The notes beneath the pieces are model-generated. The model searched no databases. It was not told where the DNA came from and saw nothing but the letters and a program-made list of their open reading frames with translations. A program made the translations under genes and the position numbers. This document shows positions 41,498 through 52,094 of a DNA stretch of 64,000 nucleotides, one piece after another; the first letter of the stretch is position 1; each line of letters starts with the position of its first letter. Source of the stretch: Luteimonas sp. BLCC-B24 (GTDB lineage Bacteria > Pseudomonadota > Gammaproteobacteria > Xanthomonadales > Xanthomonadaceae); contig NZ_JAQQGN010000002.1 of the NCBI RefSeq assembly GCF_028550595.1, forward strand, positions 62,001 through 126,000, given 5' to 3'.

Positions 41498-42502
41498 ATG
41501 GTCATACAGTCCCCCCGCGTCCCGTATTCCGTCCTCGACCTCGCCCCCGTCACCGAGGGCAGCACGCCGGCCGAGTCGTTCGCCCGCTCCCTCGATCTCG
41601 CGCGGCATGCCGAGGCGCTCGGCTACCGCCGCTACTGGCTGGCCGAGCACCACAACATGCCGGGCATCGCCAGCGCGGCCACCGCCGTGCTGATCGGGCA
41701 TATCGCCGGCGGCACCTCGACGATCCGCGTGGGGTCGGGCGGGGTGATGCTGCCCAACCACGCGCCGCTGCAGGTGGCCGAGCAGTTCGGCACGCTGGCC
41801 TCGCTGTATCCGGGACGGATCGACCTCGGCATCGGCCGCGCGCCCGGTACCGATCAGGCCACGACCAAGGCGCTGCGTCGCTACTACGCCGGCGCCGATG
41901 CATTTCCGTCCGACGTGATGGAGCTGCTGCGCTATTTCGAACCCGCCCAGCCCGGACAGCCGGTGCAGGCGGTGCCCGGTGCCGGGCTCGACGTGCCGGT
42001 GTGGATTCTCGGCTCCAGCCTGTTCGGCGCCGGCCTCGCGGCGACGCTCGGCCTGCCGTACGCGTTCGCCTCGCACTTCGCGCCGGCGGCGATGTCGGAA
42101 GCGCTGGCGCTGTACCACCGCGATTTCCGTCCGTCCAGGCACCTGCGCCAGCCGCACGCGATGCTGGCGCTCAACGTGGTCGCGGCCGACACCCGCGCGG
42201 AGGCGCAGCGTCTGTTCACCACCCAGCAGCAGAGCTTCGTGCGCCTGCGCCGTGGCACGCCCGGCCTGATTCCGCCGCCGATCGACGACATCGAGGCGTT
42301 TTGGACGCCGGCGGAGAAGGCGATGGTGGCCCAGTCGCTGGCGTGTTCGGTGGTCGGGGATGCGGACGACGTGCGTGAGGGCATCGCCGATTTCGTCGCC
42401 CGCCATCGGCCGGACGAACTGATGCTGACCGCCAACATCTTCGACCACGACGCCCGCCGGCACAGCTTCGCGCTCGCGGCCGAGGCCATGCGCGCCGCGT
42501 AG
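41498..42502 (+). CDS. LLM class flavin-dependent oxidoreductase (luciferase-like)
   Basis: A 334-residue TIM-barrel flavoenzyme of the group often annotated as YhbW-like. Family marks are [37 protein letters not shown], the [21 protein letters not shown] segment (about 72-92), and [15 protein letters not shown]. Members bind FMN and oxidise organic substrates with O2; the substrate is unknown. The protein ends [19 protein letters not shown]. It lies alone between the GGDEF gene and ruvB. No clear Shine-Dalgarno precedes the ATG at 41498. Confidence 0.9.
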   Translation: MVIQSPRVPYSVLDLAPVTEGSTPAESFARSLDLARHAEALGYRRYWLAEHHNMPGIASAATAVLIGHIAGGTSTIRVGSGGVMLPNHAPLQVAEQFGTLASLYPGRIDLGIGRAPGTDQATTKALRRYYAGADAFPSDVMELLRYFEPAQPGQPVQAVPGAGLDVPVWILGSSLFGAGLAATLGLPYAFASHFAPAAMSEALALYHRDFRPSRHLRQPHAMLALNVVAADTRAEAQRLFTTQQQSFVRLRRGTPGLIPPPIDDIEAFWTPAEKAMVAQSLACSVVGDADDVREGIADFVARHRPDELMLTANIFDHDARRHSFALAAEAMRAA

Positions 42503-42605
42503 CCGCAGGCCGGCGCCGGTCGACGGTCGCGCCGGGGCGTCGCCGCACGGACGCCCGCCGGCCGCGTGCCGCCGCAGCGCCGGCACGGCATGCGATCATG
42601 CGCGG

Positions 42606-43640
<1,035 letters not shown>

Positions 43641-43688
43641 CATCCGCGGCCGGGCATCGGCCACGACATCCCCGACGAGGAGTGCCTG

Positions 43689-44135
43689 GTGAGCGCTTGC
43701 GAATCCCGACCCGGCAGTTTGCCGCTATTCAGTTGGCCGACACGCGTGTACTGGGAAGATACCGACGCTGGTGGCGTCGTCTATCACGCGCAGTACGTGG
43801 CGTTCATGGAGCGCGCACGCAGCGAGTGGTTACGTGCCCACGGACACGGTCAGGCCACGCTGCGCGATCTGCACGGTACGGTGTTCGCGGTGCGTGCGAT
43901 GCGGATTGACTTCCGCGCGCCCGCCCGCCTGGACGACGCCCTGCAGGTCAGCGTGGTCCTGCGCCAGTGCCGACGCGCCAGCGCGGTGTTCGCGCAGGAG
44001 ATCCGCCGCGGCGGCGACCTTCTGGTCGATGCCGAGGTCCGCGTGGCGGCATTGTCGGCAGCCGATTTCCGGCCGCAGGCGATTCCCGATGCGCTGTTTG
44101 CCCAACTCAAGTCACTCGAAACGTCAGCGGAGTAA
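43689..44135 (+). CDS. ybgC: tol-pal system-associated acyl-CoA thioesterase YbgC
   Basis: A 148-residue hot-dog fold thioesterase that hydrolyses acyl-CoA esters in the cytoplasm. The active-site segment RVYWEDTDAGGVVYHAQYVAFMERAR places the catalytic Asp at D26, matching Asp18 of E. coli YbgC. The start is GTG at 43689 with AGGAG about 8 bp upstream. ybgC is the usual first gene of tol-pal operons and may link phospholipid metabolism to the Tol system. tolQ follows after 6 bp. Confidence 0.95.
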   Translation: MSACESRPGSLPLFSWPTRVYWEDTDAGGVVYHAQYVAFMERARSEWLRAHGHGQATLRDLHGTVFAVRAMRIDFRAPARLDDALQVSVVLRQCRRASAVFAQEIRRGGDLLVDAEVRVAALSAADFRPQAIPDALFAQLKSLETSAE

Positions 44136-44141
44136 CCCTGG

Positions 44142-44939
44142 ATGAGCCCAATGCCCGTGCTGTTGCAGTCTGCCGCCCAGGTGCAGGCCCTGCCGGAGGA
44201 ATCCGCCGCGGCCGCCACCGAACTCGCGTCCACCGGCGGCGCGGCGGCGGCGGTGGCACCGCTTCCGACCGATCTGAGCATTCTCGATCTGATCCTGCAC
44301 GCGTCGATTCCGGTGCAGATCGTGATGCTGCTGCTGCTGTTCGCGTCGATCTCGTCGTGGGTGATCATCTTCCGCAAGAAGCGCATGCTCGACCGCGCCG
44401 AAAAGGAAGCCGACCGGTTCGAGGAGCGGTTCTGGTCCGGCGCCGAGGTCGGCAAGCTCTATGCGTCGGCCACCGAGCGCAACCGTGAGATCGAAGGACT
44501 CGAGGCGATCTTCGAGGCCGGCTACCGCGAATACTCGCGCCAGCGTCAGCGCCGCGGCATCGACAGCCGCACCCAGCTCGAAGGCGCGCAGCGCGGCATG
44601 CGCGTGGCCGGCTCGCGCGAGCTCGACGGGCTCGAGCGCAATCTCGAATACCTCGCCAACGTCGGCTCGATCGCCCCGTACGTGGGCCTGCTCGGCACCG
44701 TGTGGGGCATCATGATCTCCTTCCACGGCCTGGCCAACGTCAAGGAAGCGACGATCGCCACCGTCGCGCCCGGCATCTCCGAGGCGCTGATCGCCACCGC
44801 GATGGGCCTGTTCGCGGCGATCCCCGCGGTCTGGGCCTACAACCGGTTCGCGACCAAGGTCGAGCGCATCGCGTCGCGCTACGAGGCCTTCTCCGACGAG
44901 TTCTCCTCGATTCTCGAGCGCCAGAGCGGCACCGACTGA
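44142..44939 (+). CDS. tolQ: Tol-Pal system protein TolQ
   Basis: A 265-residue inner-membrane protein, homologue of ExbB and MotA, that with TolR forms the proton-driven stator of the Tol-Pal machine. The N-terminal periplasmic stretch is longer than usual and Ala-rich; helix 1 is [20 protein letters not shown] (about 53-72). Helices 2 and 3 are around [15 protein letters not shown] and [20 protein letters not shown], with the conserved Thr/Pro residues for proton flow. GGAG precedes the ATG; a second ATG lies three codons in. tolR follows 54 bp later. Confidence 0.96.
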   Translation: MSPMPVLLQSAAQVQALPEESAAAATELASTGGAAAAVAPLPTDLSILDLILHASIPVQIVMLLLLFASISSWVIIFRKKRMLDRAEKEADRFEERFWSGAEVGKLYASATERNREIEGLEAIFEAGYREYSRQRQRRGIDSRTQLEGAQRGMRVAGSRELDGLERNLEYLANVGSIAPYVGLLGTVWGIMISFHGLANVKEATIATVAPGISEALIATAMGLFAAIPAVWAYNRFATKVERIASRYEAFSDEFSSILERQSGTD

Positions 44940-44993
44940 AGCCCCGCGGCGCGCTGCCGCGCCGCCGGACCGTCCACGTACCCGGATTCCGCC

Positions 44994-45431
<438 letters not shown>

Positions 45432-46418
45432 ATGCGTGAGTCGCCGGCCGACAACACGATCGCGATCGGGCTCTCGCTCCTGGTCCATGTGCTGCTGTTC
45501 GGGCTGATCCTGCTCGGCGCGCTGTGGAATGCGTCCTCGCGTCCGGAATCGGCGGCGGGCTCTCCGGTCTCGGCCGACATCATCGATCCCAATGCGCTCA
45601 GTGCCGCGGACCGGCGCGCCCTGGCCACGCGGCCCGAGCCGCTACCCGATCCCGCACCCGAACCGACGCCGGAGCCGGTCGTCGAGCCTGCGCCGCGGCC
45701 GCTGCCCGAGCCGGTCGACGAGCCCGCGCCATCGCCGCCGCAGCCGCTGCCCGAGCCGCGTCCCGAAGATGCCGTCGCGCCGCGCCAGCCGCAGCTGCAG
45801 GAAGTGGTGCCCAGGCCCGACACCGAATCCCAGGCCGCCGTGCGCCGGGATGCGCTGGCCGCCGAGCAACGCGAGCGCGAGCAGGAAGAGAAGCGCCGTC
45901 AGGCCCAGGTGGAACTCGCCGAGCAGCAGAAGCAGCAGGAGGCCGAGGAAAAGCGCCGGCTCGCCCGTCAGGAACTGGAGCGGATCCGCGCCGAGCGCGA
46001 GCGCACCGAGCGCCAGGCCCGTCAGGCCGAGGAACGCCTGAAGCAGATCGCCGATCGCGAGGCCCGTCAGGCCTCGGAACGCGCCGCTGCGGCCGCCTCC
46101 AGCGCCAGCCCGCCGCCCGGGCGTCCCGACGGCGACAGCGGCCTGGCCGCGAAGTACGCCGCCGCCATCCAGGAGGCCGTGCGCCGCAACTGGCGTCGCC
46201 CGGACAACATTCCGCTGGGCCAGGTCTGCCGGATGTACATCACCCAGCTGCCGGGCGGCGAGGTCATCAGCGTCGAGTTCGACCCCTCGTGTCCGTACGA
46301 CGCCCAGGGTCGCCGGTCGGTCGAGGCGGCGGTGCGTGCCGCCGAGCCCTTGCCCTATGCCGGCTTCGAGCCGGTGTTCAATCGCCGCCTCAATTTCAAC
46401 TTCCGCGCCCAGGACTGA
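45432..46418 (+). CDS. tolA: Tol-Pal system protein TolA (proline-rich linker form)
   Basis: A 328-residue protein that spans from inner membrane to outer membrane. One helix (IGLSLLVHVLLFGLILLGAL, about 13-32) anchors it. Domain II here has two parts: a Pro/Glu-rich stretch (about 72-120, repeated PEP units) and a charged coiled coil (about 145-220, QEEKRRQAQVELAEQQKQQ), unlike the Ala/Lys-rich helix of E. coli TolA. The C-terminal domain III (about 235-328) is the TonB-like fold that binds TolB/Pal, with a probable disulfide between the cysteines in QVCRMY and DPSCPYD. It starts immediately after tolR. Confidence 0.93.
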   Translation: MRESPADNTIAIGLSLLVHVLLFGLILLGALWNASSRPESAAGSPVSADIIDPNALSAADRRALATRPEPLPDPAPEPTPEPVVEPAPRPLPEPVDEPAPSPPQPLPEPRPEDAVAPRQPQLQEVVPRPDTESQAAVRRDALAAEQREREQEEKRRQAQVELAEQQKQQEAEEKRRLARQELERIRAERERTERQARQAEERLKQIADREARQASERAAAAASSASPPPGRPDGDSGLAAKYAAAIQEAVRRNWRRPDNIPLGQVCRMYITQLPGGEVISVEFDPSCPYDAQGRRSVEAAVRAAEPLPYAGFEPVFNRRLNFNFRAQD

Positions 46419-46745
46419 GGCCGCCCGCTGACACGCGGCGGGCAGCGTGATCAACCGGCCCGGTCGCGCCGATCAGGGCTTGACGAGAACACCGCCGGGC
46501 GCTGCGCGCGGTGCCTGCGGCGCGGCGATCGCTACGCGCCTTGCGGCGACGGGCGGCGCAGGAGGCATTCGCCGGATGGCACGTCGGATGGTCCGCGTCC
46601 GGAGTCGGGCCGCGCGACGGCGTGTCCGGCGCGTCACACCACCACGTTCACCCGGGTGCCGCGATGATTGCGCTCTGATTCATCCAGACCCCCGGCGCAG
46701 CGGCCAAGCTTCCCGGGTTCACTTTCTTCCCTTTCCGGTAGCCCG
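46419..46745 (+). other. intergenic region between tolA and tolB
   Basis: 327 bp without a supported gene, unusually long inside a tol operon. GCCCGC (46423-46428) and GCGGGC (46438-46443) could form a weak hairpin right after tolA. A pyrimidine-rich stretch precedes tolB. A separate tolB promoter is possible; E. coli also has one. Confidence 0.45.
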
Positions 46746-48068
46746 ATGAAACCCATTCTGATCCGATGCCTGATGGCCCTGGTCGCGCTGAGCCTGCCCA
46801 TGCTCGCCAGTGCGCAGCAGCAGGGCCTGGAGATCGACATCACCGGCGGCAGTGCCCAGGCGATGCCGATCGCGGTGGTGCCCATGCCCTACCAGGGCAG
46901 CGCGGGCGCGCCCGACACCGACGTGGCGGCCGTGATTCGCGCAGATCTCGACCGCTCCGGCCAGTTCCGTACGCTGCCCGAGCGCGACATCGTCGAGCGT
47001 CCCACGCGCGGAAGCGAGGTGCAGTACCCGACGTGGCGGGCGCTGCGCCAGGATTTCCTCGTCGTCGGCCGCGTGGTCGATGCCGGCGGCGGCAGCTACC
47101 GGGTCGAGTACGAACTGTTCGACGTCGCGAGGCAGGAGCGGATGCTCGGCCTGGCGATGACCGCACGGCCCAACGCGATGCGCGACGTGGCGCATCAGAT
47201 GGCCGATGCGATCTACGAGAAGATCACCGGCGTGCGCGGCGCGTTCTGGACCCGCATCGCCTACATCACCCAGACCGGCGTCGGCCCGAGCGCGCGTTAC
47301 GCGCTGGTGGTCGCCGATTCCGACGGCCACAACCCGCAGACCGTGGTGCGCTCCAACGAGCCGCTGATGTCGCCGGCCTGGAGCCCGGACGGGCGCCGGG
47401 TCGCCTACGTCAGCTTCGAGCGCGGCAATTCGGCGATCTACATCCAGGACATCGGCAGTGGCGGCCGCGAGCTGGTTTCGAGCTTCCGCGGCATCAACGG
47501 CGCCCCGGCGTTCTCGCCCGACGGCCGCCGACTGGCGCTGTCGCTGTCGCGCAGCGGCAATCCCGAGATCTACGTGATGGACCTCGGCAGCAAGGCACTC
47601 ACCCAGCTCACCAACCACTTCGCCATCGACACCTCGCCCGCCTGGGCGCCGGACGGCGGCAGCGTATATTTCATCTCCGACCGCGGTGGTCGTCCGCAGG
47701 TCTATCAGGTGCCGAGCAGCGGCGGCAGCGCCACGCGCGTGACCTTCGAAGGCACCTACAATGCCGATCCCACCGTCTCGTTCGACGGCAAGAAAATCGC
47801 CGTGGCGCAGGGATCGGGCAACGTGTACCGTATCGCACTGCTGGATCGCAGTTTGGGGTCGCCCCGCTGGTCCACGCTGTCGCCCGGGTCGCTCGACGAA
47901 TCGCCGAGTTTCGCCCCGAACGCCGGCATGGTCCTGTACGCGGCGCGTGAGGGGAGGCGAGGCGTGTTGTACTCGGTGTCTTCGGATGGCCGGGTGCGGC
48001 AGCGCCTCATTCTCGCCGAAGGTGACGTCCGCGAGCCGGCATGGGGCCCGTATCGGGAACAGCGCTGA
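46746..48068 (+). CDS. tolB: Tol-Pal system beta-propeller protein TolB
   Basis: A 440-residue periplasmic protein. Signal peptide MKPILIRCLMALVALSLPML-ASA precedes an alpha/beta domain (about 25-165) and a six-bladed propeller with the repeated signature SPAWSPDGRRVAYVS, APAFSPDGRRLALSL, SPAWAPDGGSVYFIS. It binds Pal and is displaced by TolA, regulating Pal mobility at the septum. The start at 46746 is chosen because the signal peptide begins there; upstream in-frame codons have no signal-like features. Confidence 0.96.
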   Translation: MKPILIRCLMALVALSLPMLASAQQQGLEIDITGGSAQAMPIAVVPMPYQGSAGAPDTDVAAVIRADLDRSGQFRTLPERDIVERPTRGSEVQYPTWRALRQDFLVVGRVVDAGGGSYRVEYELFDVARQERMLGLAMTARPNAMRDVAHQMADAIYEKITGVRGAFWTRIAYITQTGVGPSARYALVVADSDGHNPQTVVRSNEPLMSPAWSPDGRRVAYVSFERGNSAIYIQDIGSGGRELVSSFRGINGAPAFSPDGRRLALSLSRSGNPEIYVMDLGSKALTQLTNHFAIDTSPAWAPDGGSVYFISDRGGRPQVYQVPSSGGSATRVTFEGTYNADPTVSFDGKKIAVAQGSGNVYRIALLDRSLGSPRWSTLSPGSLDESPSFAPNAGMVLYAAREGRRGVLYSVSSDGRVRQRLILAEGDVREPAWGPYREQR

Positions 48069-48091
48069 CGCTGCCTGCACGTGCCTATAAC
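48065..48091 (+). promoter_or_regulatory. possible internal promoter before pal
   Basis: CTGACG (48065-48070) and TATAAC (48086-48091) with a 15-bp spacer lie in an AT-richer stretch between tolB and pal, 46 bp before the pal ATG. Pal is abundant, so an extra promoter would make sense. Weak evidence. Confidence 0.35.
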
Positions 48092-48137
48092 AATACTCAT
48101 TGCCCCCTGTTGACAGACTAGACCAAGGACCGACGAG

Positions 48138-48650
48138 ATGAAGACGACCACCCGTGTGATGCTGGCAGCGCTGCTGTGCACCGCCGCCGTCGCGTGTTCC
48201 AAGAAGGTGAGGGAAGAGGCGCCGGTGGATACCGGCCCGTCGACCGGCACCGTTGCCCCGACCGCCCCGACCGCGGGTGCCTACGGCCCCAACGATCTGG
48301 ATAGCGATGCCTGCCTGCGCCAGCGCGTGGTCTACTTCGACCTGGACCAGGACACCCTGCGTCCGGAATTCCAGTCGATCATGGCCTGCCACGCCAAGTA
48401 CCTGCGTGACCGCAGCTCGGCCCGCATCTCGCTGGAAGGCCACGCCGACGAGCGCGGCAGCCGTGAGTACAACCAGGGTCTGGGCGAGCGTCGTGGCAAT
48501 GGCGTGTCCTCGGCACTGCAGGCCAACGGTGGTTCGGCCGGCCAGCTGGCCGTCGTGAGCTACGGCGAAGAGCGTCCGGTCTGCACCGAGTCGAACGAGG
48601 ATTGCTGGGCTCGCAATCGTCGCGTCGAGATCATCTACACCGCTCGCTGA
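48138..48650 (+). CDS. pal: peptidoglycan-associated lipoprotein Pal
   Basis: A 170-residue outer-membrane lipoprotein. The signal ends in AVAC with C20 as the lipidated residue, followed by Ser, so it should go to the outer membrane. A Pro/Thr-rich tether (about 30-50) leads to an OmpA-like domain: VVYFDLDQDTLRPEF, LEGHADERGSREYNQGLGER with the Asp/Arg pair that binds diaminopimelate of peptidoglycan, and ARNRRVEIIYTAR at the end. AAGGA precedes the ATG. The stop overlaps the cpoB start (TGATG). Confidence 0.97.
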   Translation: MKTTTRVMLAALLCTAAVACSKKVREEAPVDTGPSTGTVAPTAPTAGAYGPNDLDSDACLRQRVVYFDLDQDTLRPEFQSIMACHAKYLRDRSSARISLEGHADERGSREYNQGLGERRGNGVSSALQANGGSAGQLAVVSYGEERPVCTESNEDCWARNRRVEIIYTAR

Positions 48651-49474
48651 TGCAGTCGATGCGTCACTGGCTGGTGATTCCAGTTGCGTTCGCGGCGGCC
48701 CTCGTGGCCGCCGCGCCCGCGTTCGCGCAGCGGGCCAGTCTCGCCGACCGCGTGACCGCGCTCGAAGCGCGCTCGAACGACACCAGCGCCAACATGGACC
48801 TGCTCAACCAGGTCACCCAGTTGCGGCAGGAAATCCTGGCCCTGCGTTCGCAGGTCGAGGATCTGCAGCAGCAGAACGAGCAACTCAAGTCCAGCAACCG
48901 CAGCCAGTACCTCGACATCGACGGGCGTCTGAATCGCTTGGAAGGTGGCGGCGGCACCGGGGGCGGCGGTGGCATGGAGTTGCCGGAAATCGGACGGAGT
49001 GCCGTCGAATCCGCACCCCGCCCAGCGCCGCCCACCGAGCGGCCGCCGACCGTGCACGGCACGCCCGGCCTGATTGCCGGCGTTGCCGACGAGCGCGCCG
49101 CCTATGACCAGGCGTTCGACGCCCTGCGCAACGGCAACTACGCCGAATCCGCCCGGCGCTTCCAGGCGTTTCTCGATCGGCATCCGCAGGGCAGCTACGC
49201 GCCGAACGCGCTGTACTGGCTAGGCGAAAGCTATTACGTCACCCAGAATTACCCGCTGGCGGAAGAACAGTTCCGCGCGCTGCTGCAGCGCTATCCCACC
49301 AGCGACAAGGCGCCCGGCGCACTGCTGAAGATCGGCCTGTCGCAGTACGGACAGCGCGACCTCGACGCCGCCGAGGCGACGCTGACGCGGGTGGGCGCGC
49401 AGTATCCGGGCACCGATGCGGCCCGCACTGCCGCCGACCGGCTGCGCGCCATCCAGCTGTCGCGGCTGCGCTGA
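48650..49474 (+). CDS. cpoB: cell division coordinator CpoB (YbgF)
   Basis: A 274-residue periplasmic protein. A signal peptide (ending APAFAQ) is followed by an N-terminal trimerising coiled coil (LADRVTALEARSNDTSANMD to about residue 85), a Gly-rich linker near 97-108, and a TPR domain (AAYDQAFDALRNGNYAESAR, NALYWLGESYYVTQNYPLAE, GALLKIGLSQYGQRDLDAAE). CpoB links PBP1B activity and Tol-Pal during constriction. It is coupled to pal by TGATG. The in-frame ATG at 48659 is an alternative start. Confidence 0.95.
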   Translation: MQSMRHWLVIPVAFAAALVAAAPAFAQRASLADRVTALEARSNDTSANMDLLNQVTQLRQEILALRSQVEDLQQQNEQLKSSNRSQYLDIDGRLNRLEGGGGTGGGGGMELPEIGRSAVESAPRPAPPTERPPTVHGTPGLIAGVADERAAYDQAFDALRNGNYAESARRFQAFLDRHPQGSYAPNALYWLGESYYVTQNYPLAEEQFRALLQRYPTSDKAPGALLKIGLSQYGQRDLDAAEATLTRVGAQYPGTDAARTAADRLRAIQLSRLR

Positions 49475-49486
49475 CGCCGCCTCCCC

Positions 49487-50170
49487 ATGACCGCCGTCGT
49501 GTCCGATGCGGTCGCCGCATCCGCCGCGACCGACCGTCTCAAGCTCACCGAAATCTTCCTTTCGCTGCAGGGCGAAGCGCGCGATGCCGGCTGGCCGACG
49601 GTCTTCGTGCGGCTGACCGGATGTCCGCTGCGCTGCACCTACTGCGACACCGCCTACGCGTTCCACGGTGGCGCGTGGTGGTCGATGGACGACATCCTGG
49701 CCGAGGTTGCCAAGCACGGTGTGCGCCACGTCTGTGTCACCGGCGGTGAGCCGCTCGCGCAGAAGCGCTGTGTCGGCCTGCTGCAGCGGTTGTGCGATGC
49801 GGGCTACCAGGTCTCGCTGGAAACCTCGGGTGCGATCGACATCGCCGCCGTCGACCTGCGCGTGAGTCGCGTGCTCGACATCAAGACCCCGGGCTCCAAC
49901 GAGGCGCACCGCAACCTCTGGGACAACCTGGCGCTGCTGACCGCGCACGACCAGATCAAGCTCGTGATCTGTTCGCGTGCCGACTACGAGTGGGCGCGGG
50001 ATCTGGTCCTGGACAAAGGACTGCACCGTATCTGCGATGTCCTGTTCTCGCCCAGCAAGGGTGAGATCGCCGCGCGTGATCTCGCCGACTGGATCGTGGC
50101 CGACCGCCTGCCCGTGAAGTTCCAGATGCAGCTGCACAAGCTGCTGTGGAACGACGAACCCGGGCGTTGA
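49487..50170 (+). CDS. queE: 7-carboxy-7-deazaguanine synthase QueE
   Basis: A 227-residue radical SAM enzyme making 7-carboxy-7-deazaguanine from 6-carboxytetrahydropterin on the way to preQ0 and queuosine. The [4Fe-4S] cysteines are C46, C50 and C53 in [13 protein letters not shown] (CxxxCxxC). Substrate-site segments include [10 protein letters not shown] near residue 21 and [11 protein letters not shown]. It starts 12 bp after cpoB and lies 112 bp before queC. It is a stand-alone pathway step here; queD and queF are not in the window. Confidence 0.95.
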   Translation: MTAVVSDAVAASAATDRLKLTEIFLSLQGEARDAGWPTVFVRLTGCPLRCTYCDTAYAFHGGAWWSMDDILAEVAKHGVRHVCVTGGEPLAQKRCVGLLQRLCDAGYQVSLETSGAIDIAAVDLRVSRVLDIKTPGSNEAHRNLWDNLALLTAHDQIKLVICSRADYEWARDLVLDKGLHRICDVLFSPSKGEIAARDLADWIVADRLPVKFQMQLHKLLWNDEPGR

Positions 50171-50246
50171 GCATCGGCATCTCCGTCCGGGGTCGGGTTC
50201 CGGGGTCGAACGCGCGGCATTCCGGTCTCTGATGCATCAGCGTTTC

Positions 50247-50274
50247 CACGAATCACGAATCACGAATCACGAAT
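50247..50274 (+). repeat. tandem heptamer repeat in the queC leader
   Basis: CACGAAT is repeated four times exactly (50247-50274), followed by a partial copy, ending just before the queC ATG. The units share AATCACGAA with the repeat inside the ABC-F gene. They occupy the place of the queC ribosome-binding site. Confidence 0.85.
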
Positions 50275-50282
50275 CCACGATC

Positions 50283-50963
50283 ATGAAAAAAGCCGTCGTC
50301 CTGTTGTCCGGAGGCATGGACTCCGCTGCCGTCGTCGCGATGGCCCGCGAGCAGGGTTTCGCCGTGTATGCGCTGAGCGTGCGCTACGGCCAACGGCATA
50401 CGTCCGAATTGCTGGCGGCCGAACGCGTCGCCGCGGCGCTCGGCGTGGCCGCGCACAAGACCGTGGATGTCGACCTGCGCGCGTTCGGCGGCTCCGCGCT
50501 GACCGACGACATCGAGGTGCCCGAGGCGGGCGGGGCCGGCATTCCGTCGACCTATGTGCCGGCCCGCAACACCATCATGCTGTCGCTCGCGCTCGGCTGG
50601 GCGGAGGTGCTGGGCGCGTCGGACATCTTCTGCGGGGTCAACGCCGTGGACTATTCCGGCTATCCGGATTGCCGGCCGGAGTTCATCGAGGCCTTCGAGC
50701 GCCTCGCCAATCTGGCGACCAAGGCCGGCGTCGAGGGCGCGGGTCTGCGCATCCACGCGCCGTTGCAGCACCTGGGCAAGGGCGACATCGTGCGCGAGGG
50801 CGTGCGCCTCGGCGTCGATTTCGGCCTCACCGTGTCCTGCTACCGGGCCGACGCCGAGGGACGGGCATGCGGGCATTGCGACGCCTGCCGGCTGCGCGCG
50901 GACGGCTTCGCCGCCGCGGGCGTGGCTGATCCCACGCGCTATGTCGCGACGCAGGGCGCCTGA
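50283..50963 (+). CDS. queC: 7-cyano-7-deazaguanine synthase QueC
   Basis: A 226-residue ATP-dependent amidotransferase-like enzyme that turns 7-carboxy-7-deazaguanine into preQ0. The PP-loop is [10 protein letters not shown] (residues 7-16), and the zinc ligands are C186, C196, C199 and C202 ([10 protein letters not shown]). The start is the ATG at 50283, giving the family's [11 protein letters not shown] opening; in-frame codons upstream are repeat sequence. No Shine-Dalgarno is visible because heptamer repeats fill the leader, which could lower translation or reflect repeat expansion. It shares the pathway with queE upstream. Confidence 0.96.
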   Translation: MKKAVVLLSGGMDSAAVVAMAREQGFAVYALSVRYGQRHTSELLAAERVAAALGVAAHKTVDVDLRAFGGSALTDDIEVPEAGGAGIPSTYVPARNTIMLSLALGWAEVLGASDIFCGVNAVDYSGYPDCRPEFIEAFERLANLATKAGVEGAGLRIHAPLQHLGKGDIVREGVRLGVDFGLTVSCYRADAEGRACGHCDACRLRADGFAAAGVADPTRYVATQGA

Positions 50964-51091
50964 GTCCGACACGCGCACGCACACGCGTCTGCGCGTGCCC
51001 GCCGTGCCCGGTCTGGCGTGACGGGCCAGCTCCCGACGACGCCGTCACGCGTGGCGACGTTAGGGTGAGGCCTCCCTTTGGACGATCCCTC

Positions 51092-51265
51092 ATGGCCCTG
51101 ACCGACGACCAGCTACGCATCCTGCGCGACATCGAGCGCACCACGCCGATCTCCGACACCGACACCGACTGGGCCGTGCATGCCGGCTATGCCGCCCTGG
51201 CCGAGGACGGCGATATCGATCTCACCCAGAGCGGGCGCGAGGCGCTGGCTGCCGACGACCGCTGA
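51092..51265 (+). CDS. small conserved-type hypothetical protein
   Basis: A 57-residue acidic protein starting MALTDDQLRILRDIERTTP and ending SGREALAADDR. Its residues suggest a small helical fold (DWAVHAGYAALAEDGDIDLT resembles a wing-containing helix-turn-helix end), but no family is recognised. No strong ribosome-binding site is seen; GAGG lies about 21 bp upstream. Codon use is normal for the genome. It stands between queC and tRNA-Lys. Confidence 0.55.
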   Translation: MALTDDQLRILRDIERTTPISDTDTDWAVHAGYAALAEDGDIDLTQSGREALAADDR

Positions 51266-51523
51266 CATCGCGTGCGGCGCGCGAACTGCCCCACCGGAGT
51301 GCGCGCTCGCGATGACGTCCCTGCGTGACCGGGCCGAGACGCAGGTACGCGCGGCCGGGCGCCGGCAGTCCGTGTGATCGGAGCGCGCGACGCGCGCGCC
51401 CGAAATCGATACAATGCCAACCCCTCGCGGTTCGCTCGTCGGGCCCGGGACGCGGCGCCCACGCCGCAGGCCTCCGCGATCGGTGCGTAACGCGCCGCCG
51501 CATGCACGGGGGCATCCAGTTTC

Positions 51524-51599
51524 GGGTCGTTAGCTCAGTCGGTAGAGCATCGGACTTTTAATCCGCTGGTCGATGGTTCGAATCCATCACGACCCACCA
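51524..51599 (+). tRNA. tRNA-Lys (anticodon TTT)
   Basis: A 76-nt cloverleaf starting GGGTCGT and ending ACGACCCACCA, with the CCA encoded. The acceptor stem pairs perfectly, the D-arm is TAGCTCAGTCGGTAGAGC, the anticodon loop CTTTTAA gives TTT, and the T-arm has GGTTCGAATCC. It is nearly identical in layout to E. coli tRNA-Lys. A TACAAT element near 51410 may be its promoter. Confidence 0.97.
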
Positions 51600-51783
51600 T
51601 CCGCAGCAGTCAGGGCGAGTTCGCGGGCGCCGGTTCGTGCCGCCTTGGCTGCCGAGATCGGGCACAGTCGTCGGGGCACTCCGGTTGCGGCAGGACTGCG
51701 CACCCGGTTGTGAAACCGGCCAGGCGAGCCAGCTTTTCAACGCCACGGTTGGAGTGCATCCACGCCACACGCGCGTCGAATCC

Positions 51784-51984
51784 TCAGACGATTCGATACT
51801 CCAGCCCCGCCTCGTCGATGAAGACGTGCGCTTCGTGCGGGTGGCCGCGCAGGGTGCCGGGCAGTACGGCGTCGGGGGTTTCCAGTTCCCAGCGGTCGTT
51901 GCGGAAGAAGAGGGTGCCGACGACCGGGTCGCGGCGGGTGTCGCGCTCGCCATCGGGCCGGAAGATGGCATAGGTGTTCTGCAT
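51784..51984 (-). CDS. small hypothetical protein
   Basis: A 66-residue protein starting MQNTYAIFRPDGERDTRRD and ending DEAGLEYRIV. The central part (VVGTLFFRNDRWELETPDAV) reads like a small beta-rich domain. Family unknown. The ATG at 51984 is preceded by GAGAGGA at a good distance, which supports a real gene. It lies 110 bp downstream of recQ on the same strand and may be read with it. Confidence 0.7.
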   Translation of the reverse strand: MQNTYAIFRPDGERDTRRDPVVGTLFFRNDRWELETPDAVLPGTLRGHPHEAHVFIDEAGLEYRIV

Positions 51985-52094
51985 GGACGTGTCCTCTCGG
52001 GCGGTGGTCGCGGCCACGATAGGAGGCGGTGGCGTGTCGGCGACGTCATGACGGGACGCCGCCACGGACGCGGACTGCACGGCAGGCCCCCGGC

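Noticed and set aside
50247..50274. CRISPR-like array before queC
   Set aside because: The units are 7 bp with no spacers and no cas genes are nearby; it is a simple tandem repeat.
51524..51783. Integration site at the tRNA-Lys 3' end
   Set aside because: No integrase gene and no duplicated tRNA 3' end were found within the window.
51558..52049. Minus-strand frame across tRNA-Lys and its downstream flank
   Set aside because: It is the antisense of a clear tRNA and of the small gene at 51784-51984; the sequence WVVMDSNHRPAD is a known artefact of translating tRNA regions.
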